Shown here piece by piece: positions 8,100 through 15,240 of a stretch of DNA of 64,000 nt. The DNA lies in contig NZ_ATGG01000011.1 of the NCBI RefSeq assembly GCF_000413855.1, positions 310,001 through 374,000 of the forward strand, given 5' to 3'. The position numbers and the translations under genes were made by a program. The notes under the pieces were generated by a model. That model had not been told where the DNA came from, did not search any database, and saw only the letters and a list, made by a program, of their open reading frames with translations. The number at the start of each line of letters is the position of its first letter. Position 1 is the stretch's first letter. The stretch is from Acinetobacter gyllenbergii CIP 110306 = MTCC 11365 (lineage in GTDB: Bacteria; Pseudomonadota; Gammaproteobacteria; Pseudomonadales; Moraxellaceae).

Positions 8100-9092
8100 A
8101 TGAAATGTATTACCTTTAATGGTGCTGGTGGGCCTGAAGTAATCACTCTCAGTGAGCGGCCAATCCCCGAATTAAGCAATGAGGGTATCTTAATTGAAGT
8201 CGTCGCTGCTGGGATTAATGGCCCAGATGTCATGCAACGTCAGGGCTTATACGCCCCTCCCACTGGTGTCACCGACATTCCAGGACTAGAAGTTTCTGGA
8301 ATTGTAAAACACGTCGGTCAATCGGTGACTAAATTTAAAGTCGGTGATGAAGTTTGTGCTTTGGTTCAAGGCGGTGGCTATGCGGAATATGTGGTTGCGC
8401 ATCAAGACAACGTCCTGTTTATTCCAGATGGCCTCAGCTTAGTTGAAGGTGCTATTTTGTTGGAAACCTTTATGACGGTTTGGTCGCATTTATTTCAGCA
8501 TGCCAAATTCCGTCCAAATAGCTCTATTCTGATTCATGGGGGTACCTCTGGTATTGGGACAACGGCAACTATGCTGACCCGTGCTTTTGGTGCGGCCCAA
8601 ATTTTTACTACGGTTTCAAGTCTGGCACATCAACAAGCCAGTATTGAGATTGGCGCGGATGTTGCGATTAACTACAAACAACAAGATTTTGTTGAAGAAG
8701 TTAAAAAGCATACAGATGGCAAAGGTGTCGACTTTGTACTGGATATTATTGCAGGCGATTATATTCAAAAAAATTATGAAGTTGCGGCCATGAATGGCAC
8801 TATTTTACAAATTGGTGTACTGAAAGGACTAGCACAAAATCTGAATATCTTTCCGATGCTGGCAAAACGTCTGACCCATACAGGCGCAACCTTACGTTCT
8901 CAGACGCCAGAAGCCAAAGCTCAGGTTATGACTGCCCTGCAAGACAAAGTTTGGCCTTTAATTGCTAAAGGGCAACTGAAGCCATTGTTATACCGAGCTT
9001 TTGATCTGGAAGATGCACAACAAGCGCATACCCTGTTACAACAAGGTGAGCATGTGGGTAAGTTAGCACTCATCGTTAAAAAATTAGTGTAA
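8100..9092 (+). CDS. NAD(P)H-quinone oxidoreductase, PIG3 type (zinc-free MDR family)
   Basis: A 330-residue medium-chain dehydrogenase/reductase of the quinone oxidoreductase branch. It has GINGPDVMQRQGLYAPP near residues 39-54, GLEVSGIV, and a nucleotide-binding motif IHGGTSGIGTTA. Zinc-ligand cysteines of alcohol dehydrogenases are absent. PIG3-type enzymes reduce o-quinones and related electrophiles with NADPH. It lies 98 bp after the saccharopine-dehydrogenase-like gene, in the same direction, and may be read through from operator F. A paralogue lies at 46427-47440. Confidence 0.9.
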   Translation: MKCITFNGAGGPEVITLSERPIPELSNEGILIEVVAAGINGPDVMQRQGLYAPPTGVTDIPGLEVSGIVKHVGQSVTKFKVGDEVCALVQGGGYAEYVVAHQDNVLFIPDGLSLVEGAILLETFMTVWSHLFQHAKFRPNSSILIHGGTSGIGTTATMLTRAFGAAQIFTTVSSLAHQQASIEIGADVAINYKQQDFVEEVKKHTDGKGVDFVLDIIAGDYIQKNYEVAAMNGTILQIGVLKGLAQNLNIFPMLAKRLTHTGATLRSQTPEAKAQVMTALQDKVWPLIAKGQLKPLLYRAFDLEDAQQAHTLLQQGEHVGKLALIVKKLV

Positions 9093-9102
9093 TAAAGCAT
9101 CT

Positions 9103-9125
9103 CAGGCCTTAGAAATTAAGGCCTG
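9103..9125. terminator. Bidirectional terminator between convergent genes
   Basis: Stem CAGGCCTTA/TAAGGCCTG with a 5-nt loop. It lies between the convergent PIG3 and nitronate monooxygenase genes; T-rich DNA follows on both sides. Confidence 0.8.
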
Positions 9126-9135
9126 ATTTTAAAAC

Positions 9136-10110
9136 TTAAAGCATGAGACGTTTTCTTGCTGCAAGATATTCTCTTTCAAGACGATTCACGAGTTCCTCGA
9201 CTGAAGTCGTGGCTTTAATTGCATTTAGCCCTTGTCCACATCCCCAAATATCACGCCAAGGTTTGACCTTGTGCTGTGTACCATCTTCATTCGGTGTACT
9301 GAAATCCATATCTTTCAGATTACCTTCAGGTAGATTGGCTGGATCAAGCCCCGCCGCACGAATACTTGGTGCAAGATAGTTACCATGCACGCCGGTAAAT
9401 AAGTTGGAATACACGATCTCATCTGAATTATGATCGACAATGGCCTGCTTATAGGTATCTTCGGCATTGGCTTCATGGGTGGCAATAAATGCTGAACCGA
9501 TATAAGCAAAGTCTGCTCCCATTGCCTGTGCAGCAAGAACCGCATCACCTGTAGAGATCGCACCCGATAAAGCCAGCGGTCCATCGAACCATTCGCGGAT
9601 TTCCTGAATTAATGGAAATGGACTCTTCACACCTGCATGGCCACCTGCACCTGCTGCAACCGCAATCAAGCCGTCCGCCCCTTTTTCAATCGCTTTCTTG
9701 GCAAAGGTATTATTAATGACGTCATGTAAAACCACACCGCCATAACTGTGGGTAGCATCATTGATCTCAGTTCGTGCGCCTAAAGACGTAATCACAATCG
9801 GCACTTTGTATTTGACGATCAGTTCCATGTCATGTTCAAGACGATTATTACTTTTATGCACGATCTGGTTAATTGCAAAAGGTGCCGCTGGTCGCTCTGG
9901 ATGTAAGGCATTATGTTCAGCAATTCCTTCGGTAATTTCTTTCAGCCATTCTTCTAGTTTTTCGGCAGGTCGTGCATTCAATGCCGGCATCGAACCGATC
10001 ACACCCGCTTTACATTGAGCGAGAACCAGCTTAGGCGTGCTAATAATAAATAGCGGCGAACCAATTACAGGGAGTCTCAGGTTTTGCATTAATTCTGGAA
10101 TTTTTGACAT
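9136..10110 (-). CDS. Nitronate monooxygenase-like FMN enzyme (NPD family)
   Basis: A 324-residue 2-nitropropane dioxygenase/nitronate monooxygenase-family TIM barrel. It shows PVIGSPLFIISTPKLVLAQCKAG at the N-terminus, the GAGGHAG phosphate-binding motif and the ALSGAISTGDAVLAAQAMGADFAYIGSAFIAT FMN region (split here only by description). Members oxidise alkyl nitronates or act as NAD(P)H:quinone reductases. The ATG at 10110 is chosen, with AAGGAT upstream. No MerR-type operator was found before it. A perfect 26-bp palindrome lies about 110 bp upstream (10218-10243), so it may answer to a different repressor. Confidence 0.85.
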   Translation of the reverse strand: MSKIPELMQNLRLPVIGSPLFIISTPKLVLAQCKAGVIGSMPALNARPAEKLEEWLKEITEGIAEHNALHPERPAAPFAINQIVHKSNNRLEHDMELIVKYKVPIVITSLGARTEINDATHSYGGVVLHDVINNTFAKKAIEKGADGLIAVAAGAGGHAGVKSPFPLIQEIREWFDGPLALSGAISTGDAVLAAQAMGADFAYIGSAFIATHEANAEDTYKQAIVDHNSDEIVYSNLFTGVHGNYLAPSIRAAGLDPANLPEGNLKDMDFSTPNEDGTQHKVKPWRDIWGCGQGLNAIKATTSVEELVNRLEREYLAARKRLML

Positions 10111-10542
10111 CACTTTTATCCTTTAGATACTTTTTATTTCAAATAGATACGGCCAGTTTTAGAAATAATAAGCATTTCGCTTTTCTTTAAATTCATTCAA
10201 TCATATCGGGATAAAAGTTTTTATGCAACAAGTTGCATAAAAACTCTATTCACTATACTTGCTTGATAAAAAATATTAGCTTATTGAATAATTAAAATTT
10301 ATAAATAATATAAATATTAATAGCTTAGTATTTTTAAATTCAGTTTTAATTCCTAAAAGATTGTATATGACTGTGAATTTTTAAAACTATCGAAAAGCTT
10401 CGGTTTTCAGAACATGCTTTTATCCCCCTTTTATAATGCTTATCAAATAAGAATCGTTACCAACAATATCAATGCGATAGTGCTTAAAGATGATATGCTG
10501 CGTTAATTTTTGATTCATTTATTAATCTCCTGGAGCTAAGTG
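10111..10542. other. AT-rich intergenic region with one strong palindrome
   Basis: About 430 bp between divergent genes. The only clear structure is the perfect inverted repeat at 10218-10243. The rest is AT-rich with no supported gene. Confidence 0.6.
10218..10243. promoter_or_regulatory. Perfect 26-bp palindrome, probable operator
   Basis: Arms TTTTTATGCAAC and GTTGCATAAAAA with a 2-nt AA centre. The core TGCAAC-AA-GTTGCA resembles operators of TetR-type repressors, and no such regulator gene lies nearby. It is placed to control the nitronate monooxygenase gene. With only a 2-nt centre it is a poor RNA hairpin and has no terminator context. Confidence 0.55.
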
Positions 10543-10842
10543 ATGAGCGTGATGACAAAAAAATTGCAACAACTGCGATTTGCCTCTGTACTCGAGGCCG
10601 TGACTTTATTGTTGTTATTTGTTGTGGCAATTCCCTTAAAGTACGCATTTGATTTACCGATAGCGACCAAAATCATGGGACCTATTCATGGATTGGCTTT
10701 TTTATTCTATCTTTGGAACTTAGTGCGCACCGCATCGGTTTGGTCAAGCATCGAGTTACTTAGATTATTTATTCTTGCATTTATTCCATTGGGTGGTTTT
10801 TTTAACGAAAAATACATCGCGCAACGTCAAGCCAAACTATAA
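10543..10842 (+). CDS. DUF3817-type small membrane protein
   Basis: A 99-residue integral membrane protein with about three hydrophobic helices (SVLEAVTLLLLFVVAIPLKY; IHGLAFLFYLWNLV; LLRLFILAFIPLGGFF). The E-x-x-T-L-L-L and HG-L-FxxY spacing matches my memory of the DUF3817/YdzA-like family found near transporters. The ATG at 10543, with TGGAG about 8 nt upstream, is preferred to the GTG three bases earlier. It is a single gene ended by a strong terminator. Function unknown. Confidence 0.75.
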   Translation: MSVMTKKLQQLRFASVLEAVTLLLLFVVAIPLKYAFDLPIATKIMGPIHGLAFLFYLWNLVRTASVWSSIELLRLFILAFIPLGGFFNEKYIAQRQAKL

Positions 10843-10860
10843 GTCTTAGATGCTGATCAC

Positions 10861-10892
10861 AAAAAAAGGAAATCCGATGATTTCCTTTTTTT
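10861..10892. terminator. Rho-independent terminator (bidirectional)
   Basis: Stem GGAAATC/GATTTCC extended by seven A-T pairs on each side, loop CGAT. It serves the convergent DUF3817 and anti-sigma genes. Confidence 0.9.
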
Positions 10893-10917
10893 GTTTGGAG
10901 AACATGACACAAGCAAT

Positions 10918-11100
10918 CTATTTTTGATCAACCTGCCTAAACGCTTTTGCAAGTTGGCTTAAACTCTTGATTTGTTTGCCATAACGGCGGCAGGAACGAC
11001 AAGCCAATACATGTAGCTGTAGATGCATCTGCTCAAGTCGTAATAATGACCTATCCTGCTTTTCGGATAATAATTGGGTGGCTTGGCGGCATGTCAACAT
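10918..11100 (-). CDS. Small zinc-finger (ZAS-type) anti-sigma factor
   Basis: A 60-residue soluble protein with an H-x3-C-x2-C zinc site (His30, Cys34, Cys37) plus Cys4, the signature of zinc-binding anti-sigma (zf-HC2) domains. There is no membrane segment. The ATG at 11100 is chosen because AGGAGG lies 6-7 nt before it; it overlaps the end of the sigma factor gene by 7 nt, suggesting translational coupling. It is the last gene of the hvfABC-sigma-anti-sigma operon. It probably holds the ECF sigma factor inactive until copper or thiol stress disturbs the zinc site; the signal is inferred. Confidence 0.8.
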   Translation of the reverse strand: MLTCRQATQLLSEKQDRSLLRLEQMHLQLHVLACRSCRRYGKQIKSLSQLAKAFRQVDQK

Positions 11101-11714
11101 GAACAATCCTCCTGCAATAACCATTTATTTTCTAAACATTCACGTAACCGTGTTCGGCTGCGATACATCAGTACATTAAAATGTGAAACTGTCAGTTCAA
11201 GTTTCTCACAAATTTCAGTGCTACTCAGCTCAATCATTTCACGCAGCATAAATACCTGCGCATATTTAGCAGGTAGATGATTGAGACAAGCATCAAAGAT
11301 TATCCAGAAATCTTGTTGCTCCATCATCTCTTCTGGGCTTAGCCAAGCTTGTGGCGCTTCATATTTATGCCAATGCCCTGAAGCATCAAATAAGGCCTCT
11401 ATACTGAGTTCACTTTCTTCATCGTTAAAGAGTTCACTCATACTGACTAAACGAGATTTCTGCCGAATCAAATCAATAATCTTATTTTTAAGAATCGCAA
11501 ACACCCAAGTTTTAAAAGCCGCCCGTCCTGTAAATGAATCTAGATGTTGAAAGGCACTGGTCAGTGCTTCCTGAACCACATCTTCCGCCTGCGGCAATGA
11601 AGCAAGCTGCAAGACAGCAAATTTAATCATTTGCTGTCTTAAATCTTGTAAAAAAGCAGGATTGTGCAACTGATGAAGTAGATCATCATGATCTGGTGCT
11701 GAAGCTGAATTCAT
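11094..11714 (-). CDS. ECF-type sigma-70 factor of the copper RiPP operon
   Basis: A 206-residue ECF sigma factor. Region 2 is visible as LPQAEDVVQEALTSAFQHLDSF and FKTWVFAILKNKIIDLIRQ (about residues 40-85). Region 4 is visible as LPAKYAQVFMLREMIELSSTEICEKL and the HTH (about 140-185). The 4-nt overlap with hvfC (11711-11714) and the overlap with the anti-sigma gene place it in one operon with the RiPP genes. Two divergent promoters near hvfA share TGTAA(T/G)-N16-CG(T/A)CTAA, a plausible target for it. It ends in CSC, which could be redox- or metal-reactive. Confidence 0.9.
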   Translation of the reverse strand: MNSASAPDHDDLLHQLHNPAFLQDLRQQMIKFAVLQLASLPQAEDVVQEALTSAFQHLDSFTGRAAFKTWVFAILKNKIIDLIRQKSRLVSMSELFNDEESELSIEALFDASGHWHKYEAPQAWLSPEEMMEQQDFWIIFDACLNHLPAKYAQVFMLREMIELSSTEICEKLELTVSHFNVLMYRSRTRLRECLENKWLLQEDCSC

Positions 11715-12469
11715 CCCTGTATCTCATCATTATTATGAGGAACGTGAATTAATCTTAACCGAGTTAAGAATGCTTTTAACCCATAGATTTGTAGTTGCAC
11801 CTCCTCTTCATCAAAATCAGGAAGTACTGATTTAATCAATTGCTGTAGCGCTTGTTCAATTCCTCTATTCTGTTGGATCAATTCGATCATCGCAGCGTAT
11901 AAAGGTGACACGACCTCAACACAGACCTGATCAAGATCATCCCGCCATACCAGAATAGCGCTTGGCGCTTGTTCAACCTGTTCAAGCTTCATGGTTGTTG
12001 TCCAGCGATAAACAGGATATTGATAGGCCAATATCCATACTTGGGTAGTCAATTGCCAGTCTTGATCTTCTGTCAGAATCGGCATTTCGATTTCTACCGT
12101 ATCTAAATAGAGTTCAAGCCATTCATATTGTAATAACTCTGCCAACCAAGGGAATTCTTGCAGTGCAGGATGTTGCTGGGTGCTTAAGTATTCTCGAAAC
12201 TGTAAAGAAATATCATTGTATAACGGTGATTGGCACTGTGATTTCTGAAAAAATTCTGCTAATAACGGTTGCCATTTCGGCTCCGTCAACATACTACGTG
12301 CAACAGGAAATACCAAGTTGATAAATGAACCAACATTATTAAATAGCAAATCACGATAGACCTGCATACGCTGCGCTGAAAAGTTTTGTGGTAGCTCTAA
12401 TTCAGGATCACGAATCCAGTCACAAAACTGTCGCTGCGTGGTATGAAAGGATATTGGCTTTGCCTTCAT
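11711..12469 (-). CDS. hvfC: HvfC/DUF2063 family RiPP maturation partner
   Basis: A 252-residue protein with the N-terminal DUF2063 domain (QRQFCDWIRDPE, AQRMQVYRDLLFNNVGSFINLVFPVA). This is the standard partner of DUF692/MNIO enzymes, thought to bring the precursor peptide to the enzyme. The ATG at 12469 is chosen with GGAGGG just upstream. The first 50 nt overlap the end of hvfB in another frame, and the gene overlaps the sigma factor by 4 nt. Assignment as HvfC rests on the neighbouring HvfA-like precursor and HvfB; the related BufC proteins look alike. Confidence 0.85.
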   Translation of the reverse strand: MKAKPISFHTTQRQFCDWIRDPELELPQNFSAQRMQVYRDLLFNNVGSFINLVFPVARSMLTEPKWQPLLAEFFQKSQCQSPLYNDISLQFREYLSTQQHPALQEFPWLAELLQYEWLELYLDTVEIEMPILTEDQDWQLTTQVWILAYQYPVYRWTTTMKLEQVEQAPSAILVWRDDLDQVCVEVVSPLYAAMIELIQQNRGIEQALQQLIKSVLPDFDEEEVQLQIYGLKAFLTRLRLIHVPHNNDEIQG

Positions 12470-13280
12470 CACGACCCTCCTGCTGCATATTTTTGATACT
12501 GGTCAATTCATCTTGTAACTGTTGCCAGGATGGAATATTAAAGTCTCGTTCCAGTAAGGTGGGTTTAACTCCACAAACCTGATAGGTATATCGAAGGAGT
12601 TGCCAAACTGGATCACTAATTTCAGTACCATGGGTGTCGATCAACAGGTTTTGTTCAACTTGTTGATGTCCCGCAATATGTAAATAACGAATTCGCTCTT
12701 TCGGCATTGCGTCAATAAATGCATAAGCATCACTGCCATGATTCACGCTATTCACATAGACATTATTCACATCCAGTAGTAATTCACAGTCTGCTTTGAG
12801 CAGTACTTCACGTACAAATTCAGCTTCACGCATTTCTGCATTGGGCATTAAATAGGTGGAGACATTTTCGATCACCAGTCGCTGCCCTAAAATATCTTGC
12901 ACACGTAAAATTCGTTCAGCTACATATTTAACCGCTGCTTGTGTCATCGGAATCGGTAATAAATCATATAAATAACCACCATCATGGGTATAACTTAAAT
13001 GTTCTGAATAAATCGGTACTTGATAACGTTGTAGAAAATTTTTAACTTGTTGGATAAATTCATAATTAAGAGGATGCGGCCCACCAATGGATAAAGACAG
13101 TCCATGACAGATTAAAGGCGCTTTCTCTACACATTGGGCTAAAAGTTTGGCATGCCGACCCGCAAAACCCATCCAGTTTTCAGGAGCCACTTCGATAAAA
13201 TCGGGATGTTTCTCAGCATTTATAAATTCATCAATAAATTCACGCCTTAGCCCAAGACCTACACCTAACAATTCAGCCAT
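12420..13280 (-). CDS. hvfB: HvfB/DUF692 multinuclear non-haem iron oxidase (MNIO) RiPP maturase
   Basis: A 286-residue DUF692 TIM-barrel enzyme. Metal-ligand segments typical of MbnB/BufB/HvfB are visible: EVAPENW (31-37), CHGLSLSIGG, SEHLSYT, ENVSTYL, DVNNVYVN, HIAGHQ and DTHG. In characterised relatives this enzyme converts precursor cysteines to oxazolone/thioamide or thiooxazole groups that bind copper. It lies 69 bp downstream of the HvfA-type precursor, with a 12-bp hairpin between them. GGAG lies upstream of the ATG at 13280. The exact product chemistry here is inferred from HvfB, not shown. Confidence 0.9.
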   Translation of the reverse strand: MAELLGVGLGLRREFIDEFINAEKHPDFIEVAPENWMGFAGRHAKLLAQCVEKAPLICHGLSLSIGGPHPLNYEFIQQVKNFLQRYQVPIYSEHLSYTHDGGYLYDLLPIPMTQAAVKYVAERILRVQDILGQRLVIENVSTYLMPNAEMREAEFVREVLLKADCELLLDVNNVYVNSVNHGSDAYAFIDAMPKERIRYLHIAGHQQVEQNLLIDTHGTEISDPVWQLLRYTYQVCGVKPTLLERDFNIPSWQQLQDELTSIKNMQQEGRDEGKANILSYHAATVL

Positions 13281-13304
13281 GCATACACTCCTTTTATTGA
13301 AATA

Positions 13305-13331
13305 ATGTCGGTCTAAGCTTTAGACCGACAT
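13305..13331 (-). other. Intercistronic hairpin between hvfA and hvfB
   Basis: A perfect 12-bp stem (ATGTCGGTCTAA/TTAGACCGACAT) with a 3-nt loop. On the minus-strand transcript it is followed by mixed T/A sequence, not a clean T-run. It is therefore more likely a partial terminator or mRNA-stability element that lets precursor mRNA exceed enzyme mRNA. Confidence 0.7.
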
Positions 13332-13349
13332 CCCCCATGATTGAATGGC

Positions 13350-13658
13350 TTATTTGGCACCACACTTGCCGTCAGCCACTTTTTTATCCGCGCCGCATTT
13401 TGCATCAGCTGCTTTCTTGGCTGCGCCACACTTGGCATCCGCAGTTTTTTTTGCAGCACCACATTTGGCTTCAGCAGACTTTTGCTGTTGTTTTACTTTA
13501 TTGGCGCCACATTTCGCTTCACCGCACTTTCCATCAGCAGCTTTGCTTGCATGGGCCTCTGTAGTCGTTGTCGTTGCTGCAATAGTCACTTGGGTTACAC
13601 CAGCGACTGATAATGCTAGTAACGCTGCAACTGAAGTCATTGAATTAAGTTTGCTCAT
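13350..13658 (-). CDS. hvfA: HvfA-type cysteine-repeat RiPP metallophore precursor
   Basis: A 102-residue secreted precursor. A signal peptide spans residues 1-27 (cleavage region VTIA), followed by a short Thr-rich leader and six (D/E)(G/A)KCG motifs with cysteines at 45, 50, 66, 77, 88 and 99; the last four are exactly 11 residues apart. These match the EGKCG-type cores modified by HvfB/HvfC into copper-binding oxazolone/thioamide residues in Haemophilus-type oxazolins. The ATG at 13658 (AAGGAA upstream) is chosen over one 13 codons earlier. An ECF-like promoter lies upstream at 13710-13738. It is periplasmic after export. Confidence 0.88.
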   Translation of the reverse strand: MSKLNSMTSVAALLALSVAGVTQVTIAATTTTTEAHASKAADGKCGEAKCGANKVKQQQKSAEAKCGAAKKTADAKCGAAKKAADAKCGADKKVADGKCGAK

Positions 13659-13709
13659 TTTTCTATTCCTTTTAAGGTAAATTCTCGGTTTGTACATAGG
13701 TACATAAAG

Positions 13710-13738
13710 TTAGACGGCGTAAATCTCGATTTATTACA
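13710..13738 (-). promoter_or_regulatory. Putative ECF promoter of the hvfA operon
   Basis: On the minus strand: TGTAAT (13733-13738), 16-bp spacer, CGTCTAA (13710-13716). CGTC-type -10 elements are typical of ECF promoters. The architecture matches the divergent copy at 13759-13787. It would give a 5' UTR of about 45 nt before hvfA. Confidence 0.6.
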
Positions 13739-13758
13739 GTGCAAATAAAAAAAATTTA

Positions 13759-13787
13759 TGTAAGAAACGGAATCCTCACCCGACTAA
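13759..13787 (+). promoter_or_regulatory. Putative ECF promoter of hvfX
   Basis: TGTAAG (13759-13764), 16-bp spacer, CGACTAA (13781-13787), with the same elements and spacing as the hvfA promoter on the other strand. Confidence 0.6.
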
Positions 13788-13820
13788 TGATCATTCAATC
13801 CTATTCGGTGTGAAATTATC

Positions 13821-14435
13821 ATGAAGAACTTTTTATATACTCTTACTCAGCAATATCAAAACATTTGCTCAGCACTCAAACATGCGGATGGCATTGCGGC
13901 GCTTGCCTTACGTTGCTATTTAGTCCCTATATTTTGGATGGCAGGTACAAATAAACTGATGCATTTTCAAGATACGGTGCAATGGTTTGGTAATAGCGAT
14001 TGGGGCTTGGGTTTACCCTTTCCGCATATCATGGCAGCACTGGCAACATCGGCTGAACTTGCTGGGGCTGTGCTTTTAACGCTCGGTCTGTTAACACGTT
14101 GGATTAGTATTCCATTGATCGTTACCATGTTGGTGGCGATCGTCACTGTACACCTGCCAAACGGCTGGCAAGCGATTGCCGATCCCAATGCACCCTTTGC
14201 CAATCAACAAGTACTCGCCTCTGCTGAAAAGCTGGAAGCAGCTCGGGGAATTCTAGAAAACTATGGTCATTATGACTGGCTAACATCCAGCGGCTCTTTT
14301 GTGATTCTGAATAACGGAATCGAGTTTGCTGTTACTTATATGATCATGTTATTGGCTCTGATCGTATTGGGCGGTGGTCGATATTTCAGTCTAGACTATT
14401 GGATAAAGCAAAAAATTTCGAAGTGGCTTTCTTAA
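13821..14435 (+). CDS. hvfX: HvfX/DoxX family membrane protein, copper RiPP maturation
   Basis: A 204-residue DoxX-family inner-membrane protein with about four helices. Typical marks are LRCYLVPIFWMAGTNKLMHF (33-52), ATSAELAGAVLLTLGLLTRW and a second-half NNGIEFAVTYMIMLLALIVLGGG. DoxX proteins accompany hvfABC in known clusters, where they are thought to help redox chemistry or export. Here the gene is divergent from hvfA rather than in its operon, but carries its own copy of the ECF-like promoter, implying co-regulation. A loop of about 60 residues between the last helices probably faces the periplasm. Confidence 0.85.
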   Translation: MKNFLYTLTQQYQNICSALKHADGIAALALRCYLVPIFWMAGTNKLMHFQDTVQWFGNSDWGLGLPFPHIMAALATSAELAGAVLLTLGLLTRWISIPLIVTMLVAIVTVHLPNGWQAIADPNAPFANQQVLASAEKLEAARGILENYGHYDWLTSSGSFVILNNGIEFAVTYMIMLLALIVLGGGRYFSLDYWIKQKISKWLS

Positions 14436-14476
14436 AACTAGCTCAGCATCAATAACGTCAGGAAGCTGACCGCAAT

Positions 14477-14494
14477 ATTACAATTTTGTCATTT
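14477..14494 (+). promoter_or_regulatory. CusR/CopR-like box upstream of the response regulator
   Basis: ATTACAA-TT-TTGTCATTT resembles the ATGACAA-NN-TTGTCAT palindrome of CusR-type copper response regulators. It lies about 65 bp before the response-regulator start, suggesting autoregulation. Confidence 0.6.
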
Positions 14495-14556
14495 ATAAAA
14501 ATCTGATTATCTTTGACGCTAAAATGACACGATAAAACTTTGGGCTCGATGAAAGC

Positions 14557-15240
14557 ATGCGAATACTTCTAGTTGAAGATGAACAAAAAACGGGTGACTA
14601 TCTGCAAAAAGGCTTAACCGAAGCTGGTTATGTGACGGATTGGAGTCAGGATGGTATCTCAGGTTTACATCTTGCTGTGACAGAACAATATGACCTGATT
14701 ATTTTGGATGTGATGCTGCCGAAACTGGATGGCTGGAAAATCCTCACGGAAATTCGCAAAGTAAATACTTTTCTCCCAGTGCTGTTTCTTACTGCAAAAG
14801 ATCAGATCGAAGATCGTGTCAAAGGCTTGGAACTCGGTGCAGATGATTTCCTGATTAAACCCTTTGCCTTTGCTGAATTACTCGCTCGGATTAAAACTCT
14901 ATTAAAACGTGGGCAAATTAAAGAAGAGCAAACCTTCTATGCCGTTGCAGATTTACATCTTGATTTGATTAAACGGCGTGTGGTGCGTTCTGGACAACGG
15001 ATTGACCTGACTGCCAAAGAGTTTTCATTATTAGAACTATTTATGCGCCGTCAAGGTGAAGTCTTACCTAAATCACTGATTGCTGCACTGGTTTGGGATA
15101 TCAATTTTGATAGTGATACTAACGTGGTCGAAGTCGCAATTCGTCGATTGAGAAATAAAATTGATACCGATTTTAGCCCCAAACTGATTAGAAACATCCG
15201 TGGCATGGGCTATGTCCTAGAGATCGAAGATGAGAAATAA
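14557..15240 (+). CDS. CusR/CopR-like heavy-metal response regulator (OmpR family)
   Basis: A 227-residue OmpR-type regulator. The receiver has the acidic pair Glu7-Asp8, phospho-acceptor Asp51 (ILDVMLP), Thr79 and Lys101 (KPF). The C-terminal winged helix ends [10 protein letters not shown]. The overall pattern ([17 protein letters not shown]) is that of copper/silver-responsive CusR/CopR/IrlR. It overlaps the sensor kinase by 11 nt. CusR-like boxes lie before it and before the 49-residue peptide gene at 16675-16824, so both are probable targets. Copper is inferred from the neighbours. Confidence 0.9.
   Translation: MRILLVEDEQKTGDYLQKGLTEAGYVTDWSQDGISGLHLAVTEQYDLIILDVMLPKLDGWKILTEIRKVNTFLPVLFLTAKDQIEDRVKGLELGADDFLIKPFAFAELLARIKTLLKRGQIKEEQTFYAVADLHLDLIKRRVVRSGQRIDLTAKEFSLLELFMRRQGEVLPKSLIAALVWDINFDSDTNVVEVAIRRLRNKIDTDFSPKLIRNIRGMGYVLEIEDEK

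Noticed and set aside
13341-13680. Long open frames on the plus strand across hvfA, rich in Ala, Phe and His
   Set aside because: They are antisense shadows of the repetitive KCG-coding sequence; hvfA has a signal peptide, a ribosome site and conserved neighbours.
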